From contig JAOVVO010000417.1 in NCBI GenBank assembly GCA_028564675.1, positions 1 to 64,000 of the forward strand: a DNA stretch of 64,000 nt, written 5' to 3'. Below the pieces are notes generated by a model that saw only the letters and a list, made by a program, of their open reading frames with translations, did no database searches and was not told where the DNA came from. Shown one piece after another: positions 47,086-60,800 of this stretch. The translations under genes were made by a program, and so were the position numbers. Numbering within the stretch: the stretch's first letter is position 1; every line of letters begins with the position of its first letter. Origin of the DNA: Onchocerca lupi. Lineage: Eukaryota > Nematoda > Chromadorea > Rhabditida > Onchocercidae.

Positions 47086-48034
47086 TGAGATCGATTCTAA
47101 TATTTTCCAAAACTAATGAGTATAGAAAACGAAATTTGCAGTCGATCAGTAATCCTGAGAAAATAAATCGATAATTTTATACTTCGAAAAATCAAAAATA
47201 AATAAACGAAAGTTGTACACGAACGAAATATTGAGAATTCAAAAAATGTCAGATATACAACAAACTAAAATCTAACTGATACTATCTGAGACAATTTCAG
47301 CTTGGTAACTTTATTCACCGTTTGTCCCACAGGCAGTAATAATGAGAAAAAAATCATTGACTACGGCATAACAAAAATTTTACTTCAGATATTAAATTCA
47401 TGCGTAAATTCGGTTATTTCGAAAAAAGAAAAAAAACTTGCAAACTTTGAAATTAAAAAAAAAAAATACTTTGCATATGATTTCATTATTTTCAGATATG
47501 CTATATAACATAAATTTTCACATTATTATATAACGTTACGAGTAATTATTAGAGAATATCCAAGTAAATTGATCATTAGATGTATGGTACATTTACGAAA
47601 GGTTTATTTTAAAACAGCGAGGGGTAATAGTTTTAAGTTCAATTATAATACCTAAATTTGTTATAAAATAAAGTGAAAATTGTTTCACAAATTACACTCA
47701 TTTTTCAATACAAATGTGCATTATATGGGGACATTTGTGACATAGAGGTACGGGAACAATTGTGTAGCATTTCCATTTCAGGAAATAACTAATGGCAGTG
47801 GCTGCGTTCAAATGACATAGCAATTGAAACTTGTACGGAAATTTCCCATTTCAAAAAAAGAAATCAATAATTATAATTATTTCAATTTCGCATTCTATCG
47901 GCAGTCTTTCATCGCTATTTACTAAGCATTCATTTTTTGTGCTGAACTAGCTAGGCCCGGCCACTCTCCGCATGGCTGGACCCGCTAGTCTATGTGGGTC
48001 GACCACACTTCACGTGTTCGGCTCGGCTCCAGCT

Positions 48035-48775
48035 AATCTATGTAAATAGAAATGTCAGTGTTCGTTTGTTCAAAATTTTGAATTCCCGGAAGTTTTCATC
48101 TACTAGTTTGAAATTTTAACAGAAAACGTAACATTGGAATACGCTCACTCGAGCCTACTGAGCGTTGCATACTGAAAACCACATCCATTTTGCAGAAAGC
48201 AAGCGTGGTTAATAGATTCAATCGGCTCATTTACTTTTATTTGTCACAGTTGTGACAGGTAAAAAAAAGTAGTTGTATCTATACAAAAACAACGTGCCTA
48301 TTCGAATGTTAAGTTGTTTCAAATCAATGGGTTTATACTTGAAACACTGTGTCAAAATGAACATTGAGCATTTATGACAAAGAAGCAATCCAAGACACGA
48401 TCTAATATTAGAAATAATAGTAGCCTAATATTAGAAAAGGTAATTCACAAATTGCTTGGAGAAAACATTTCATTATATACTATCATGATCTTGACATTTT
48501 CGAGATGCAACTTAATTTCCCACAAATCAAAAAGTAAACGAATTACATCCCTCATAAAGCAAAAAAAAAAAGAAAAAAAGACGAAAAGCTTAAATTACTT
48601 GTCTTATTTATTTCAAAACACGCGCGCTTATTCAAATGCAACGCGGTATGAAAATTTCTAATCAATCGATGAAGAATTTGAAACGTTGAAGAAATTAGTT
48701 AAAGCAATCGGTGGAGAACTTCTGGAGATTTATCATTTGTAACAGGAAGCATTTACATTTTTATTTATATAGATT
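48035..48775. mobile_element. MITE-like inverted-repeat element, copy 2
   Basis: The left end AATCTATGTAAATAGAAATG (48035 onward) is inverted at the right end (48741-48775), which read backwards gives AATCTATATAAATAAAAATG. The core CTTATTCAAATGCAACG...AATCAATCGATG matches copy 1. It also contains ACTTTTATTTGTCACAGTTG through CCTATTCGAATG, shared with copy 3. Upstream, GC(A/G)TGGCTGG...CTAGTCTAT (47969-47993) is also shared with the flank of copy 1, so the unit may extend further left. No coding capacity. Confidence 0.65.
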
Positions 48776-49314
48776 TTATTTATATGTATGGATAGATAAA
48801 AATAAACAAATGAAGATATAATATGAATAGAATTTAAAAAAGAAAGAACCAATACTTCGGATGGATTTGAATATTTAATCTATGGAAAAATGAAGAAAGT
48901 TATGAGTTAACATTTTAACATTAAATTTACAACAAATTAAGTTAAATCAAAATTAAGTCGAAAAAGATTAACTGAGCAAAAAGTTTGAACCTAAGAAATA
49001 TTGGAATTAATGTAATAAAATTTTCTTAGATTAAAATGCCTTTTTTCAAACAAATTAAGCTAATTTCTATTAAGGAAAAAGAATTTCAGATTCAAAATTT
49101 AATAGATATTTAAAATTTCTTTTTTCAGATTCGTTACAAATGCAAAAATTTTTGTATTTATCTGACATGCCAGAAAGCATTTTAATTCTTTTCATCATTT
49201 TTTCCTTCTTTCTTTGGATAAATCCACGTAATATAATAAGCATAGCAAAAGAGAAGGAGAGATGGGAGGTAGAGGGAGAATGAGAGAAAAAAAAGGAAGG
49301 CGGAGTCAATAAAC

Positions 49315-49460
49315 TCCGCTCCCACTTACTTTTAGTTGTCACGTACGTGACATGCGTGAAAAAGTAAGTACGCCTTTATAAAAACACGCACCTATTCGAA
49401 TGCAAAGTTGTGTCAAAATATGAAAGCAATCGGTGTAGAACTTCCGGAATTTTGTAAAGA
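49315..49460. mobile_element. MITE-like element, copy 3 (partial)
   Basis: Shares TTACTTTTAGTTGTCAC...GTGACA, ACGC(A/C)CCTATTCGAATGC, TTGTGTC and AGCAATCGG with copy 2. It includes the perfect palindrome GTCACGTACGTGAC (49336-49349). I do not find the terminal AATCTAT ends, so it appears truncated. Confidence 0.5.
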
Positions 49461-50687
49461 CAAACGAGGAGCATTAGACAATGGGAGACGACTGCAAATA
49501 AGTGAACCATTAATTATTGTTGGCAATAAAAAATTCGACATATTATATGCAATTATCACTACTCTCCGCAATCATTTATCACCTTTCGTTCAGCATTCAT
49601 TTTCTATATTAAATGATGAGTGCAATCGACTAAATTACTAGTTGCTGACAATAAGAAACTAAGTATGGCAGTTTGGAATTATCAGAATTCGAAATAAAAC
49701 TTGCAATTCTGCTGAATCAGGAAATAAAATGCTTACGAATTATTTTATGCATCTAATAACCAAGAAACATGCTAAAAAAAACAATTTATCATATTGTTAA
49801 CATCATTCTAATGGTCAATGAAATTCTCAAACACCTAATGATTCGAATTTTCAGCAGACAAATTTTTGAGCACTAATATTTTCAACATGCTTCGCAAATT
49901 GAACCTTAGTTATTTATTATTAAATATTTCAGAATTTATCCCATACAATAAAAAAGAATACACGAGACATTATCCATTTAGGTTTAAGATACAAGCAATG
50001 GTGATTTGCGAAAATTGAAATGGCATCTTTTCCTGTTTTTAATATGTTCAAGCTTTTTACCGTTATCTAAATTTTATGGAAAAAATACAGAAGATTCTTA
50101 AATTTCGCGTCAGGTCCTCAGAAATGATATACCGAACCTCAATTAGAAAACATCTGGTGAGCTATACAAACAAACCCTTTCATCAGTAACATCATATAAC
50201 AAATACAATATTCCAAAAGCAGGCAATTATTTTGATGCGACTTGAGTTTTCTCCTATCTATATGATTTTTCTCAGATATTTTAAAAAGTTGCTAAGAGAA
50301 GTATTCTGTATTATTTTCCATAATATATCAGAGGTATCAAGGTTAAATCAAAATAAAAAAAAAGTACAAAATATCAAATTCTTATTAAAACCAAAACTAT
50401 AGCTATTTCATTTCTATTTAAGATCTAACAACATAAAAAAAATTGATTTTGGGTGTTTTTTACCTGCATTTTGTCAGTATTACTAGTATTAGTACTACTT
50501 TTTTAATTCTTTTGAATAGTTATATATAACTGCCATCAATTTGAGTGATCCTACCGAAGTATTTCATACAGCATAACACACTATTACATCTTTTTCCCTT
50601 TCACAAACAAAACAATGTAGAATCTGAAATATTTGTATAACGCCTATTAAATATAGCAATAAGATAATTTTGCTTATGAATATTATT

Positions 50688-53196
50688 CTAAGAAGAATCA
50701 TCATCTGAATCTTCAAGTTCCGAATCCCTAGTATCTATTTGCAAAGTTAGTAACTTCGCTTCCAGCTCCACTTCTTCCAAATCTAATTGAACATCACTTT
50801 TTCTTAAAATTAAATGGTTCAACTCATATTGTAACCATGAAAGAATGTCATCTGAGACACACTGAATCCATAAACAATAATCAGTTATAAATAAATCATT
50901 CAACAGATAACGATAGTCGCCGCTTGTTGATAAAATTATATGCACATCGACCAGACATTGCAATAGCGACACCCTGCCTATAACAAAAAATCTAATGAGT
51001 TTTCTAAAACTTAATTAATTCTTTTGAAATGAAAATATTAACTGCAGAGTAGAGATGCAAGATGTATAATGTTAAGGGATGCTCATTAAAAGATTATTTT
51101 GAATTTTTATATTCAAGGAAAAATACAATTCTTAAATTTACCTTTGCCGAGAAGAAATTTCAAATCATCTAATATTTTCATTGATAAATCCCAATGCCGA
51201 TAAAGTGGGAAACACAAAGATCTTCTTACAACGCCTACTATCGATTCCTTTACTGTTCTCCACCTCACTAGATAACTGAGAGTGGGACTCAATTTTGCAA
51301 TCGTCCAACCTAAAAAAAAACAGATAAATCAATGCCTTGAAAGGATATGATCGATTATCATTGTAATAGAAAATTAAAGTGAAGGAAAAATGATTAGATT
51401 TTATGCATATCCACTAGAAATTATGGGATATCCAAAAATCAGGTAAATAATCAATTGACTTAGACGAAAGTATTAAAATAAGTGCATCTTACACTATTAC
51501 TTTTCATTCAGCAGCAAAGATTTTTTTGTTTTTTGACTAAGTCGTGCATGAATGTATAAGTCCAAATTCAAATATGTCCCAATTAATTTATAAGAAATAA
51601 TTCAAAACAAACCAGATTCAGAGGAATGCTCTCCGCATGTTGTTCTCATATCATATAAATAAGCGAAAAGAATATCTATCAAAGACAATGCAATCGTTTT
51701 TTCTAAATCCAATGAATATTTGGGAAATATTTTTTTCGGTAAATCCTTCAAATGATCTCGACTTTTGAAAGACAAATCAAACGTCGTCTCAGTATATTCA
51801 AACTGCAGACACTCATCCAGTAAAGGATTCTTCTCGAACAGATCAGCACTATAAAAGTTTTCTCAGTGAATGTAAGTTTGCAAATAAGCATGAAATGTTT
51901 TTGGTAAAAAACGAAAAAGAAATGTATTAACTTCAGAAAAAAATAAATAAAAGTTATCTTAACGCTCGATTTGAATTCCACATAACAAAACATACATGTA
52001 ATGCTCGACATCGAATTTCAACTGATCATGCCTTAAACAATCTATAAATCTTTCGTCAATCAATGAATCTTCGGGATTTTCCAAATCCAACAGATTATCG
52101 ATTTCTGCACTAAATTTTCCAATAATACCACAACGACTGCAAGCAAAACCATAACCATAGAGTTTACATTTCTCATCCATAAAATCACCAATCACATCAT
52201 TACCCGATACTTGAGTACTTTGCAGTTCATTTAAGAAATCAGCCAAAACATCTGCAAAAAATTCGGCATGAATTTTTCTATGCAATTTTGGCAAACTATA
52301 TTCAGCTGATACACACAATTCAAGAGGATAGAAGATCAGGACGACAATGAAATGGATGTAATAAAATTAATTACAAAAATTTAATAAAAACCGATAAATA
52401 GGAAAATACACCAAAGAATACCGCTATCTTCGCCAGTTTCTTCTACCAATCGTTTTGCATGGATTTCTGATGGCTTCAGCAGGTGATTCACTAAATCCAA
52501 ATTGGGAAAGAATTCGCCCACATTTTTTTTCAAAGCTTTGAATGTAAATGATCCTAAAATAGGCAAATCTTACATTGAAGAAAGATATGCAGAAGAGAAA
52601 TTATTTAATCAATGATTTTATAAATGACTCGAACCATTTGTTATTTAATCTTATGAAAAAATCCCACATAGGGGAAAAGCAGTTTCTCCATAATATATTT
52701 AGTACTTTATATGGAAGGAATATATAAATTCACTTAATTATTAATTATATGATATATTTAAAGCTTAAATATGTACAAATTTTTTCAACCTGAAAATGAA
52801 ATCAATTTGGATACAGAAAGAGAATTGAAATATGTTAAATTAATTATACAGGATGGAGAGGGGAAAATTAAAGATACAGAGAAGTTATAGATTTAATCAG
52901 AGTATACTAAAACCTACTATTAGCTAGTTATTAATTCATATCAAAAACAAAATTTTTATCGAAGTTTAATTTTTTGAAAACATTCACTCACCTTTATCAC
53001 AATCATATGTACCTGAGATTTCCTCTTCAGCTAATTCACCAGGCAAATATAACTTCAGAAAATATGGTTTCGAAGTGAAAAAGAATTGCAGATCGCAGTA
53101 ATCAACTTCGGTATCTTTTATATTTGCATAAGGTGCATGAATTTCGATAATAACATGTTCCGATGTTTGATTTATTTGAAATACTGGCGTTAACAT
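50688..53196 (-). CDS. SHQ1: SHQ1, H/ACA snoRNP assembly chaperone
   Basis: SHQ1 holds dyskerin (Cbf5) as an RNA mimic before H/ACA ribonucleoprotein assembly, and so is needed for pseudouridylation guide RNPs. Six exons in phase: 53196-52992, 52553-52422, 52305-51996, 51848-51613, 51309-51142 and 50977-50688, giving about 446 residues. N-terminal CS-like domain: MLTPVFQINQTSEHVIIEIH, DLQFFFTSKPYFLKLYLPGE, ending SGTYDCDKG as in the human protein. The SHQ1-specific domain follows: YSLPKLHRKIHAEFFADVLA, LIDILFAYLYDMRTTCGEHS, WTIAKLSPTLSYLVRWRTVK, RRSLCFPLYRHWDL and YLLNDLFITDYCLWIQ. The tail is acidic (LEDSDDDSS). In human the residues around YGFGN precede the SHQ1 domain; here KLYGYGFACSRCGIIGKFS sits after ADFLNELQ. 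The acceptor of exon 3 (ATCAG at 52306) is weaker than the others. Confidence 0.93.
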
Positions 53197-53639
53197 TTCC
53201 TGAAAAGTGCAATTTATATATTGCTAAACAAGTTAGAAAGAGGTGCAAAATAAGAACAAAACTTTTCAAAATAACACTTTCAAAACAAAGCTTTCTCAAT
53301 TTTACAGCTTAAATTTTATTTCACAGTTTAAATAAAAAGGCATGTATAAAATTGTCTAAATGTGATGGTATTAATTACATTTCCTAATTGGAACTTGAAG
53401 TTAAAAATGAATTAGATTTTATCGACTAAATCCTAAAAAACAAATTCCAATCCAAGTTATTCATATTTCATTAAAAAACCAAAAGAATGTTTCATAGAAA
53501 TCTTTGGTGGTAACACAATTTCACATTGTACCTCATTGGTCTCAGTAAATGACGGATGTATTAATTATTGTGTTATTCCATCCTGATTTTGCAGTTCGAC
53601 AGTCTTAATCTGATGTTGGCATGCACGTAACTCACGTAG

Positions 53640-53745
53640 AAGAGCCTATAGCCACTACTTTAGCTTAAGCGTAATTCGCTGGAAGCAGCGTGACAGCTAT
53701 TACTTTAACCCGCGCATAATTCATAGAGAACCACGTGATAGCTGT
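53640..53745. repeat. diverged tandem repeat, unit about 46 bp
   Basis: AGCCACTACTTTAGCTTAAG...CGTAATTCGCTGGAAGCAGC...GTGAC is followed by AGCTATTACTTTAACCCGCG...CATAATTCATAGAGAACCAC...GTGAT and the start of a third unit (AGCTGTTAT). Confidence 0.75.
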
Positions 53746-54130
53746 TATATGATACGGCCGGATATTTCCTCAAACTATCCTCAAATTGAAACAGAGATCC
53801 TAGCGTTGTGAGGAATTAATGTAGTTTTTGAAGAGAACCAAAGACTGAAATATTCGAGGATTGTACAAGATAAGGATTAAGAGTAGTGAGGAAATATATT
53901 TGAGGAACTTTTAATTCGTGAAGCAATTATTTTTAAACTGAATTTTTCAGAAAATTCATTTCTCTTTGCTGTCTCAAAATGGCTAAATTTGACATTTTCG
54001 TTTCTTATTATCAAAAGTTTTTTAACAAACGTTTAAATTGTTTCGTCATGATTCAAGAGATATCTTTAGAAAGACGTACGTGAAAAATTCAAGAGAGAAA
54101 AATGGATTTAAGTGAAATTTTATTTATATA

Positions 54131-54136
54131 TTTCAG
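54131..54136 (+). promoter_or_regulatory. candidate spliced-leader acceptor of AP-3 delta
   Basis: TATATTTCAG ends 14 bases upstream of the ATG at 54150; consensus nematode acceptor. Confidence 0.5.
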
Positions 54137-54149
54137 CCTCGTTCAATCG

Positions 54150-54828
54150 ATGGCATTGCGCAAAGTGCGCAATAATTTGGATCGTTTTTTTGATAAAAGT
54201 TTAACAGACTTGATCCGTGGGATTCGGAACAATAAAGACAATGAGGTTAATATTTATTGTTATTTATAACAGTGATAATAAGATAATGAAAATGAAGCTT
54301 AGTGCAAGCCCATTTTCTGTTATTCTTTGCAATTATATCGTGCGTTTAGGCCCGGTATATCGCAGCATGTATGAATGAGATCAAGATGGAACTCCGGCAG
54401 GATTCTGTTTTTGTGAAAGCAAATGCGATCGAAAAACTTGCCTATGTATGTCCTTAATCATTTCTGCAATTTAAATTTTGATTTTTCGGAAGGAGGTAAT
54501 TGATTATAAAAATCAAAAAAATGGGAAACGGAAAGTGGAAACTTCAGAATAGGAAAAATAGAATTTGAAAAATATCTCGAAAAGATTCCAATAATATATC
54601 ATCACTGAATTACAGTCTATCAGAATACTAATGTAATGAACTAATAAATAAACTATGACAATTCTTGAAACTTATGAAATTTAATGAAAAATCGTTATTT
54701 ATTAACTGAAGAGTAGTCATCTCAGTGTTGTTTAATTATTCGTAATAAATGACAATATTGGTTCATAAAATATTTGCGTATTACTTATTGCTTAAATACT
54801 TTGTTATTTACTATGTATATCTTATCAT

Positions 54829-54861
<33 letters not shown>

Positions 54862-57800
54862 CGGATTATTGAACACAATAAGATATAACAAATTTTAGTT
54901 GCAAATGATGGGATATGATATATCATGGGCATCATTCAATATTATTGAAGTAATGGCATCAACGAAATTTACTGAGAAGCGAATTGGGTAATAATTGGAA
55001 TTTAACGAGAAATTAATGAGAAATTTAAAACAAAATTAAGCGAACGATTTCCTAATTATTAAATGGCTATAGAACCGAAGTTTTCCCTCTGGAATTCCGT
55101 GTGTTCAATTAGTAAAAGGAGTTGTGTGAACAGACCTATAGCTTTTTATTTTAATGATATTTCAAAATTTAGAACTTGTTTTATTCCGATTAAGTTTTGT
55201 TGTTGCCGAATTCAGAACAGCACCTTTTTGGACGAAAATTGAAGAAACATAAGGATATGAAGAGAAAGCAGTATTCATTTGATTACTGCTATAAGTTTCA
55301 TACAATCAGATCACCAGTCAGTTGAGAAATATTTATGTATTTATTTTTTCAGCTATATGGCGGCGTCACAATGCTTCCATGATGGTACAGATGTTTTGAT
55401 GTTGACTACTAATTTAATACGAAAAGACTTACACAGTGCTATAATGTACGAGACGGGTATAGCGCTTGGTGCATTTTCATGTTTTGTTACGCCTGATTTG
55501 GCTCGAGATCTCACTAGCGATGTTGTGAATCTTGTATGTTAACATTTTCAACATTTAAAGATTGTTCTAAGAAATTTCATTGTGTTTTAGATTTAAAGAA
55601 CATGATAAGCTTTTATATATTTTAAAGCCGGTTTTTTTATCGATTTGGAAATGACTTTCCAACTTGAAATTGGATAATGGTGGTAACACAGAACATAAGT
55701 TTCATCTTACATCAGTATACCAATGAAGTTTACAAACTATTATTTGCTTCAGCTTTCTTCTAGTCGACCATATGTGCGCAAAAGATGCGTATTGTTATTG
55801 TACAAAATTTTCCTGAAATATCCAGATTCTCTAAGACCTACTTTTCCGCGATTGAAGGAAAAGTTGGAAGATCCGGACCCAGGTATTGTCTAATTTTCTC
55901 TTTTGAATGTAATTTATAATCTTAATGTAATATGTAACTTGTCGTAAATGAGAAGCATAAATTTCACCTCATTATTGAATCTTTTTTAGGTGTACAAAGT
56001 GCTGCAGTGAATGTTATTTGTGAATTGGCACGAAAAAATCCTAAAAATTACTTAACTTTGGCCCCAGTATTCTTCAGATTAATGACAACTTCATCGAATA
56101 ACTGGATGTTGATTAAAATCATCAAACTGGTGATAGTATCACTCAATCATATTAATCTGCGATATTTGCTTTAATTTTGATAAGCTCAGGATTACTCATC
56201 TATTCAGAAATTTCTCTAGTTTTTTCGTAGCTTTTGTTTTCAAAATAATAATAAAATTTAAAAGAGGAAAAAATTTCGTTTAGTAGCAGTTCCTTTTTAT
56301 AGTTTGGTGCCTTGGTACCACTGGAGCCTCGTCTTGGAAAAAAATTATTGGAGCCGCTGACGAATTTAATCAATAGGTTAATATTATTTACTCTTTTCTT
56401 TCTCAGTACTCTCATTATAAACTGTTGTTTATATTCAGTAATTTGTCACAGCAAAAAATGACCAATTTTCAGCACATCAGCGATGTCTTTACTATACGAA
56501 TGTATCAATACAGTTATTGCTGGTAGGCTTTTTTAATATTTCAGGGCATGAATTTCGAAATAATATCATGTAAAAGAACTGAACATTTAAAAAAGAAAAA
56601 AAAAAGAAAAAAAAACAAAGAAAGAAATCTTGTTAAAGATATATTATAAGAGTCTCATGGTCTCGATTATTAACGCACCAGACCTCGATGATTTTCAAAT
56701 GGAAGTTTTAAAACTTATTTTCTCAGCAGTTCCCAATGTTGGTGTTGATTTCGAAGTTGATGTTGTGTTTTCGTTTAGTTCCAAGGTACTAATACTTCCT
56801 AGAAATTTTAAATTCATTTGCATTTATATTTGTCATTGTCCAAGTGCAATTGTATTTCAGTACTAATAAGTATATCGTCTGGTGTACCCGGTGATCATAC
56901 TGCCAGCATACAGGTACAGCATTTGAAAGTTTGCATTAGACTCCAGAGCAATATGAGTTTTATTTATCTTAAATTATTAATTGTGTCGATCTGCAAGATG
57001 AAAATATATATCTTAGCGTTAAAGTGAGAGCGGTATGTGGAATTCATATGAAAATAATATGCCTTTATAAAATTTGATGTACAAAAAAATTGTATCGGAG
57101 ATTATTGCCGGTCTCTAACTAGAATTATGAATGACATAAATCCACATAAATATTATGTTGAAGTAATTTTCTTAATTGCCATTTTCATGGTTATTGTTTT
57201 TTAAAATTATTATATTTTACAGCTTTGTGTGCAAAAATTGGGCGTATTAATTGAAGATTCTGATCAAAATCTGAAATATCTTGGTTTGCTTGCAATGGGG
57301 AAAATTTTGCAAACGCATCCTAAAGCAGTACAAGCGCACAAAGATATTGTGTTGCGGTGCTTGGATGACAGAGATGAAAGTATCCGATTAAGGTTTTTTT
57401 CTTTACTTTGTTATTTTGACCGGATTTATGTAGGATTCATAGGAGAGATACATTTATGAATTGTATTACTATTGGAGTATAAATAATTTTAATCTGCTTA
57501 CAATGAGATGAATTTCGCGAAAATATCCATTGGCACACGAAAATAATGTAATAGAATGGTTGAATGTTAGCTGTATCATGGAACATCTTACGCTGGTTGA
57601 AAGAAATGATTTTTAAGAGCACTGGATCTTCTCTATGGAATGGTTTCCAAACGAAATATCATGGAAATTGTCCGGAAACTAATGGATCATGTTGATGCTG
57701 CAGAGGGCTCGTGTTATCGTAATGAGCTGCTTTCAAGAATCATTGCAATTTGTTCGTATAATAATTACCAGTATATTGCAAATTTTGAGTGGTAATGATT

Positions 57801-60800
57801 ATTTCCTTAATTACTTTTTCGAACATTTCAGTAAACTATATTACACATTGTTAAGCAATAGAAAGTTCTTTTTGTACGCTACAATTTTGGCTAAGAAACT
57901 CAGAGAAAGACTTGCAACTTAAAAAACAGAATTTCTGTTAATCGCTAAGATAGATATGACAAATATATCAGAAACTTCAGATTGTATTCTTATCAGTATA
58001 ATTGTTATTTCCATGATCGATTCTGAGGTCTTTATTGCATAGCTGTTATCATAAATGTAGCTAAGTTGCGAAAATAAAAACTCGTTAATTATTAACCAGC
58101 ACATAATTTTTCTTTCTGTGGTTTAATATCCTGAATGAAGATTTAAGTTGTCAGTTTTACAGGTATATATCGGTTTTGGTAGAATTAACAAAAGTAGAAG
58201 GTACAAAGCATGGCACAGTGATTGCTGAGCAGGTATATATTTGATCATCTGTTTATGATCATGTTTTTCTTTTTCAAATTATTGATTTTCTGCAAATCCA
58301 GAAAGAAAAAAATCCTGACCAATGATGATAAATTTGCACAGTTCTGCAAATTATGTTGATGACTGATGATCGATACTGAGGTCATTGATACTGTTTCCGC
58401 CACTTTAAAATAAGTCGAAGATTATCTCTATCTGAACCATATATAATTGGTGATGATAACTGTGATAGAACAAAATACTATGGTAGATTGCGAGAGGTTG
58501 AAAAGTAAGTTTTAAGGATAACAAAAACGTACTTTTATCGAAAATTTCTTTTCATAAAATTTCGATAATTCAAACTTTTTGAAATTAAATATGACCCATA
58601 GTAGATGCTTGATGTATCAGTACGCGTTCAGTCGATACGACATTTTTCGGTGTCTCAAATGGCTTTACTGATTGAAAATGCTCATCTGTTACTTGCCGGC
58701 AGTGCACAGCATCGTAGCAATATGTGCGAAGTACTGCTAGCTGCGGCATGGATTTGTGGTGAATATTGCGAGTAAGTTTAATATAATTATGGGATTTTGT
58801 TAATGAAATGAAAAAAGGAATTATATGTAAACTTAGTATTACTACTGCTAATTCATATGCAGAGAAATAACAATCTTTCTGAGTAATATCAAAAGCGTGA
58901 ACTTTTCCCGTTTATAAGAATTAAATTATTGAAATTTTGCTATTTTAAGGCATCTTTGCAATGTTCAAGATGTATTAGAAGCTATGCTCAAGGCCAAAAT
59001 ATCAGTCATGCCAGGACATATACTGAGCGTTTACATGCAGAATATTGCTAAACTCTACGCGATGCTTCTTACAAGAGCTGAAGAAGAGAATGATTGGGAT
59101 GGAATCGATAGTTTGGATAATTTAGTATTATCTAAATTGCCTGAATTTGTATTAGCTGATCATCTCGAGGCACAAGAACGAGTAAGTTCGTGAGATTTTG
59201 TCATGGAGTACCATTCAAAATTTGCTATCGGTAAAGTAAACAGAAGAATGATTTTATTGATGTCTGGAGAATTATCCTTATGAACCGAAATCATTTTGTG
59301 GTTTTTCCTCGTACATTCTGATGAAGTAGGAATTTCTTTCTAAATTTTTCTCAAAAGTAAATCGATGACTAATTGTATTATTAATTTTTTAGGCATGCAC
59401 ATTCTTAGCTGTTTTAAAGATAATAGAACGTTTTCATTGTAATCGTGAGAAAGTCGGTGAAGACTTTGCGAAGCTTTTCGAAGGTGAATTAAATCCGGTT
59501 GCTGTGAAAGCACAAAAAAAAGTACCGGTTCCTGAAGGGTTTGTTGCAAACTTTTTTATGTATCGGATTTCCAAGTTATTCTATATTATGAAGCCAGCTT
59601 CGAATAATACTAGCATTCTACAGACTAGATCTGGATGCATGGATTCATGAACCAGATTTCGAAGACGAGACTACCGAACCTGAGAATGAAAATGCTTTTG
59701 GAAACTCTGCATTGCGTCCAGAATTTTCTGGTTTTGGTGGTCCACTCAGGTATAGCAGTGATGAAGATCATGATTATAAGGGAAAATTATCGAAAACGAA
59801 GGAAAACAAGATCGAACTTAGTGAAGAGGAACTGCAAAAAGTATGTTCAATTTTAAGAAATAATTCTTTGAAACTAATGCTACGCTAACAGAAATAGTTT
59901 TTCAGTGAGTTGGAAATCTCGTAAAGGATAGGTTTTATTGGAATAGATCTGCTCTCCTTGCAGTCTATGATGATAGCTAATCAGCAATATTGCTATCTAT
60001 GTAAATATTTGAATAAAACAGTCGAAATTTAGATATTCCATTATATTTATTTAGAAACTGGACATTCATAATTATTTTTAATCAGTAGTTTGGTCATCTT
60101 TTAATATGGCGTATGAATAGTTTAAAATTATGGCTCTTATTTCAAATTGAAATCATTTTAAACAATGGACTGAATCACTTATAACCTTTGATTTATTTTA
60201 TTTGTGGATTCAAAGGCCATGTTTAATTTAGATTTTGTTTGTATATGTTTTGATAGGTTACTGTGTATACATTATATTTATGACTTTTTTTATGCAAAAA
60301 GATTTTAAAACCAATTATCAACATAACTGTTTAATTATTTAATTTTCAGCGTCTCAAGCAACGACAAGCTGAAATTGAGAATAATCCTTACTATATGAAA
60401 GGGGAAATTAAAAATAGTGCTTCCAAACGATTAGAACGAACTCCTCTTAGTACGGTAGAAGGATCTGGATCGACTTCAGCTGATCTGCAGAGTCCTTTAG
60501 AAATACCTGGTAAGCTTTTATTCTGAGTTTGTTTAAAAGATTTATGGAAGAATAATTTTATTCCTCAGTTAGGTCAATTTTTTCCAATCTTAAAAATTAG
60601 TGAAGTGTTCGAAAGCTTTGTTATAGGAGTGGTGGGACTCAATAAATATATGGAGCAACAACAGTCGACATTGTCATGGAAAATTGCAAAGAAAGAAAAA
60701 AAGAAAGTGAAAGGAAGAAAAAATAAAGTTGACAAAGAGATAAGTTCTAGTGACGATGATGATATACCAGTGATTCATCAGGTTTTTTTTATATGGAAAT

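Larger units (their letters stand above)
47086..50687. other. gene-free region between QDPR and SHQ1
   Basis: About 3.6 kb without a supported gene. It contains two copies of the MITE-like family (48035-48775 and about 49315-49460). Open frames of 70-95 codons here overlap repeats or are AT-driven. Confidence 0.6.
53197..54149. other. intergenic region between divergent SHQ1 and AP-3 delta
   Basis: About 950 bases without a gene, carrying both promoters. It contains a GC-richer patch with a diverged tandem repeat (53640-53745) and a candidate leader acceptor at 54131-54136. Confidence 0.6.

Noticed and set aside
49408..49641. 77-codon + strand frame starting MCQNMKAIGVELPEF
   Set aside because: Begins inside the third copy of the inverted-repeat element and shows no recognisable domain; more likely repeat-derived.
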